Assembly (NCBI GenBank): GCA_015059715.1 | Contig: SUZV01000017.1 | Coordinates: 1-36,896 of the forward strand | Direction of reading: 5' to 3' | DNA length: 36,896 nucleotides | Source: Rikenellaceae bacterium | Lineage (GTDB): Bacteria; Bacteroidota; Bacteroidia; Bacteroidales; Rikenellaceae | In this document: positions 35,363-36,896 of the stretch, piece by piece | How the letters are laid out: each line of letters begins with the position of its first letter | Position numbering within the stretch: the first letter of the stretch is position 1 | Made by a program: the position numbers and the translations under genes | Notes under the pieces: generated by a model | Database searches by the model: none | Seen by the model: the letters and a program-made list of their open reading frames with translations, nothing else | What the model was told of the DNA's origin: nothing

Positions 35363-35926
35363 CTACTCCTCATCCTCGCTGCGCTGGCGCACGATAGAAC
35401 GCCTAAGCCTATTGGGCGTAGTATGAAAGTGTCGCTTGAAAACAGTGATAAAGTGCGAAGCATTGCTGAAACAGCAGAGACGCGACAGCTCGCTGGTAGA
35501 GATATCAACCTCGCAAAGTATGCGGTAGGCAAGCAGCATGCGCTGCTTGATAAACCACTCGTGGGGCGACATACTCATACGCTCGCGGAAACGTCGCTTG
35601 AACGTCGATAACGACAAGCAACACATATCAGCAAGCTCGACAAGCGTGGCATGGTGCTCGATGCCATACTGAAGCACTCGCGCAAAACGCTCCTCCTCGC
35701 GCTCGTCAACAATAGACATCTTGCCATTAAGTCGAGTGACATACTCGATGACCAACTCCTTATGGTTTAATAACTTGCTCGTTATGGTCGTCGTGGCATT
35801 ATCATCGGCTAACGCCACACTCACACTCGACTCATACCTAAGCTCACGATAATCACTCGCACCACCGCGCGCGTCGTAATCATCCTCACAATGCAGCTCG
35901 TAACCACTGCTACTATTGTCACGCAT
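35363..35926 (-). CDS. AraC-family transcriptional regulator
   Basis: A 187-residue protein whose C-terminal 100 residues are an AraC HTH pair: HATLVELADMCCLSLSTFKR for the first helix-turn-helix and ISTSELSRLCCFSNASHFIT for the second, with FKRHFHTTPNRLRR at the end. The N-terminal 80 residues are short, acidic and variable (RDNSSSGYELHCEDDYDARG), so there is no full cupin sensor domain. Its promoter matches the consensus exactly (35975-36005). Lying next to the peptide/lipoprotein unit, it may regulate that unit, but this is not shown. Confidence 0.85.
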   Translation of the reverse strand: MRDNSSSGYELHCEDDYDARGGASDYRELRYESSVSVALADDNATTTITSKLLNHKELVIEYVTRLNGKMSIVDEREEERFARVLQYGIEHHATLVELADMCCLSLSTFKRRFRERMSMSPHEWFIKQRMLLAYRILCEVDISTSELSRLCCFSNASHFITVFKRHFHTTPNRLRRSIVRQRSEDEE

Positions 35927-35974
35927 ACACTATATTATTATTGTTTATTTTTGTTTTACACTCATTCGCTATAA

Positions 35975-36005
35975 CAAAGGTATCCAAATTATATATATTG
36001 TCAAA
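35975..36005 (-). promoter_or_regulatory. Consensus promoter of the AraC-type gene
   Basis: On the minus strand TTTG (36002-36005), 19 nt, then TACCTTTG (35975-35982), a perfect match about 50 bp upstream of the start codon. Confidence 0.7.
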
Positions 36006-36084
36006 CAAATTTTAATATAAAATAGTATTTTGGACTGAAATTAATATGATATGGACCTATTGCGACAAAATAGACTTTTGAGGC

Positions 36085-36345
36085 ATTCCACACCTCGCTC
36101 GCACCTCTATTTGAGCTACCTCACACCGCCCTGCTAACACCGTTTGCGCTACTCCTCACTCCCACTGCGCTACTTCTCTATACCCCCACCTTTGCGCCAC
36201 CTCACACCCCCACTGCACTACCTCCCGATGCCGCCATTACTTTGCTCTACGCCCCCTCCCCACTGCGCTACTTCCTAATGCTGCCCTTACTTTGCACTAC
36301 GCCCCCTCCCCTACGCCCCCCTACTGCGCTACCCCACGCCCCAAC
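36085..36345. repeat. Pyrimidine-rich degenerate tandem repeat
   Basis: A C-rich, purine-poor region with many CTGCGCTAC and CCCC runs. The clearest part is two adjacent 50-bp units (36212-36261 and 36262-36311), most bases identical. Upstream parts are more degenerate copies. It encodes no convincing protein and its strand asymmetry is extreme compared with the rest of the window. Confidence 0.6.
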
Positions 36346-36553
36346 AATTACGCACATAATAGCGAATAGCGACAAATCACCGATTTATGATTTTGCTCTT
36401 GTGAACACCGCAGCTATATTTTGGAGTGATATATAGTGTGAGGTTATGTATGAGATATATGTTATCCCAAGCAGGGGCATAGCTTCACAGGGCAAATTAT
36501 TGGGTATGACATTGAGAATATTTATAAAATTTATATTATAGGGATTAAAAAAT

Positions 36554-36584
36554 TTTGCAAATCGATATATTTTGTATACTTTTG
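36554..36584 (+). promoter_or_regulatory. Consensus promoter of the tRNA-Arg gene
   Basis: TTTG (36554-36557), 19 nt, then TACTTTTG (36577-36584), an exact Bacteroidota promoter about 120 bp before the mature tRNA 5' end. Confidence 0.7.
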
Positions 36585-36611
36585 CAGGTCTTTAGTCGCT
36601 CATTGAGTATA

Positions 36612-36697
36612 AGCAGATAGATGCTGATCAGTATGAGCAGATAGATGCTGATCGAGATGAGCAGATAGATGCTGGTCGAGTATAAGCAGATAGATGA
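36612..36697 (+). repeat. 24-bp tandem repeat in the pre-tRNA leader
   Basis: The core AGCAGATAGATG occurs at 36612, 36636, 36660 and 36685 (spacings 24, 24, 25). It lies between the tRNA promoter and the tRNA itself, so it would be transcribed in the 5' leader removed by RNase P. Confidence 0.8.
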
Positions 36698-36703
36698 GAT
36701 GTT

Positions 36704-36777
36704 GGTTCCGTAGCTCAGCTGGATAGAGCAACAGCCTTCTAAGCTGTGGGTCGTGGGTTCGAATCCCGCCGGGATCA
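36704..36777 (+). tRNA. tRNA-Arg (UCU)
   Basis: A 74-nt cloverleaf: acceptor stem GGTTCCG paired with CGGGATC (two G-U pairs), D-arm TAGCTCAGCTGGATAGAGC, anticodon stem ACAGC/GCTGT with loop CTTCTAA and anticodon TCT (36738-36740), T-arm with GGTTCGAATCC. CCA is not encoded. Confidence 0.95.
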
Positions 36778-36780
36778 CTG

Positions 36781-36815
36781 AAAGGGAAAATCGGAAGGTT
36801 TTCCCTTTTTTGTTT
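36781..36815 (+). terminator. Terminator of the tRNA-Arg gene
   Basis: A 10-bp stem (AAAGGGAAAA at 36781-36790 with TTTTCCCTTT at 36799-36808), an 8-nt loop, and a T-rich tail right after the tRNA. Confidence 0.8.
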
Positions 36816-36896
36816 TATATCAATAAGTTACAAGCGCAACGCGCATAACTCTCTGAAACAGCGCGATTTAATTTGTCGCACTTTTGTCGTGCTTCT

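Noticed and set aside
36545..36778. 77-codon minus-strand frame with Ile/Ser/Leu repeats over the tRNA leader
   Set aside because: It is produced by translating the 24-bp repeat and the tRNA itself; it cannot be a real protein.

Overview
The window looks like a chromosomal segment of a Bacteroidales bacterium, most like Alistipes/Rikenellaceae. The evidence is its protein families (BACON-domain lipoproteins, DUF4374/PepSY/TonB iron-uptake genes, DUF4919, DUF5106, DUF3791) and its promoters. Eleven gene starts or transcription units carry the Bacteroidota sigma-70 pattern TTTG-N19/20-TAnnTTTG or a close variant. The genus is an inference from gene content and style; there is no rRNA to confirm it.

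Positions 1 to about 7100 form an AT-rich accessory region. It holds a truncated gene end, a DUF3791 gene, a thioredoxin-like lipoprotein, and an excisionase-like HTH gene with an in-frame amber codon and 10-bp repeats upstream. Next come a GIY-YIG/DUF4357 nuclease paired with a membrane protein, and a decayed Rhs polymorphic-toxin locus. The Rhs locus keeps only the C-terminal end of the Rhs protein (core plus an LHH/HNH-like nuclease tip) and its SMI1/KNR4 immunity gene, flanked by two truncated copies of the same signal-peptide start.

Positions 7159-16235 are mostly minus strand: an epimerase-like gene facing a membrane protein with a structured leader; a complete xusABC-type xenosiderophore operon (TonB receptor, DUF4374 lipoprotein, PepSY membrane protein); mscL; a small lipoprotein; and an ion channel with an altered selectivity filter.

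Positions 16396-32514 are mostly plus strand. They contain two BACON lipoproteins, an argS-thioredoxin lipoprotein-acyl-CoA reductase operon, a zeta-toxin-like kinase overlapping an unlisted 54-codon ORF, a ligA-dapA-DUF4919 cluster with a divergent small acidic protein, a MITE-like element, a BACON/clostripain lipoprotein and ffh. These are the conserved chromosomal backbone.

Positions 32515-36896 contain a highly expressed-looking unit (a 44-residue small protein followed by a large FN3-containing surface lipoprotein) bracketed by two copies of an unusual 8-bp-periodic inverted array. After it come an AraC-type regulator, a pyrimidine-rich 50-bp tandem repeat, and a tRNA-Arg(UCU) whose precursor leader contains a 24-bp tandem repeat.

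The strongest candidates for something little described are the 44-aa peptide/lipoprotein unit with its flanking octamer arrays, the orphan Rhs tip with its own promoter, the zeta-kinase/small ORF pair, and the repeat-containing tRNA leader.
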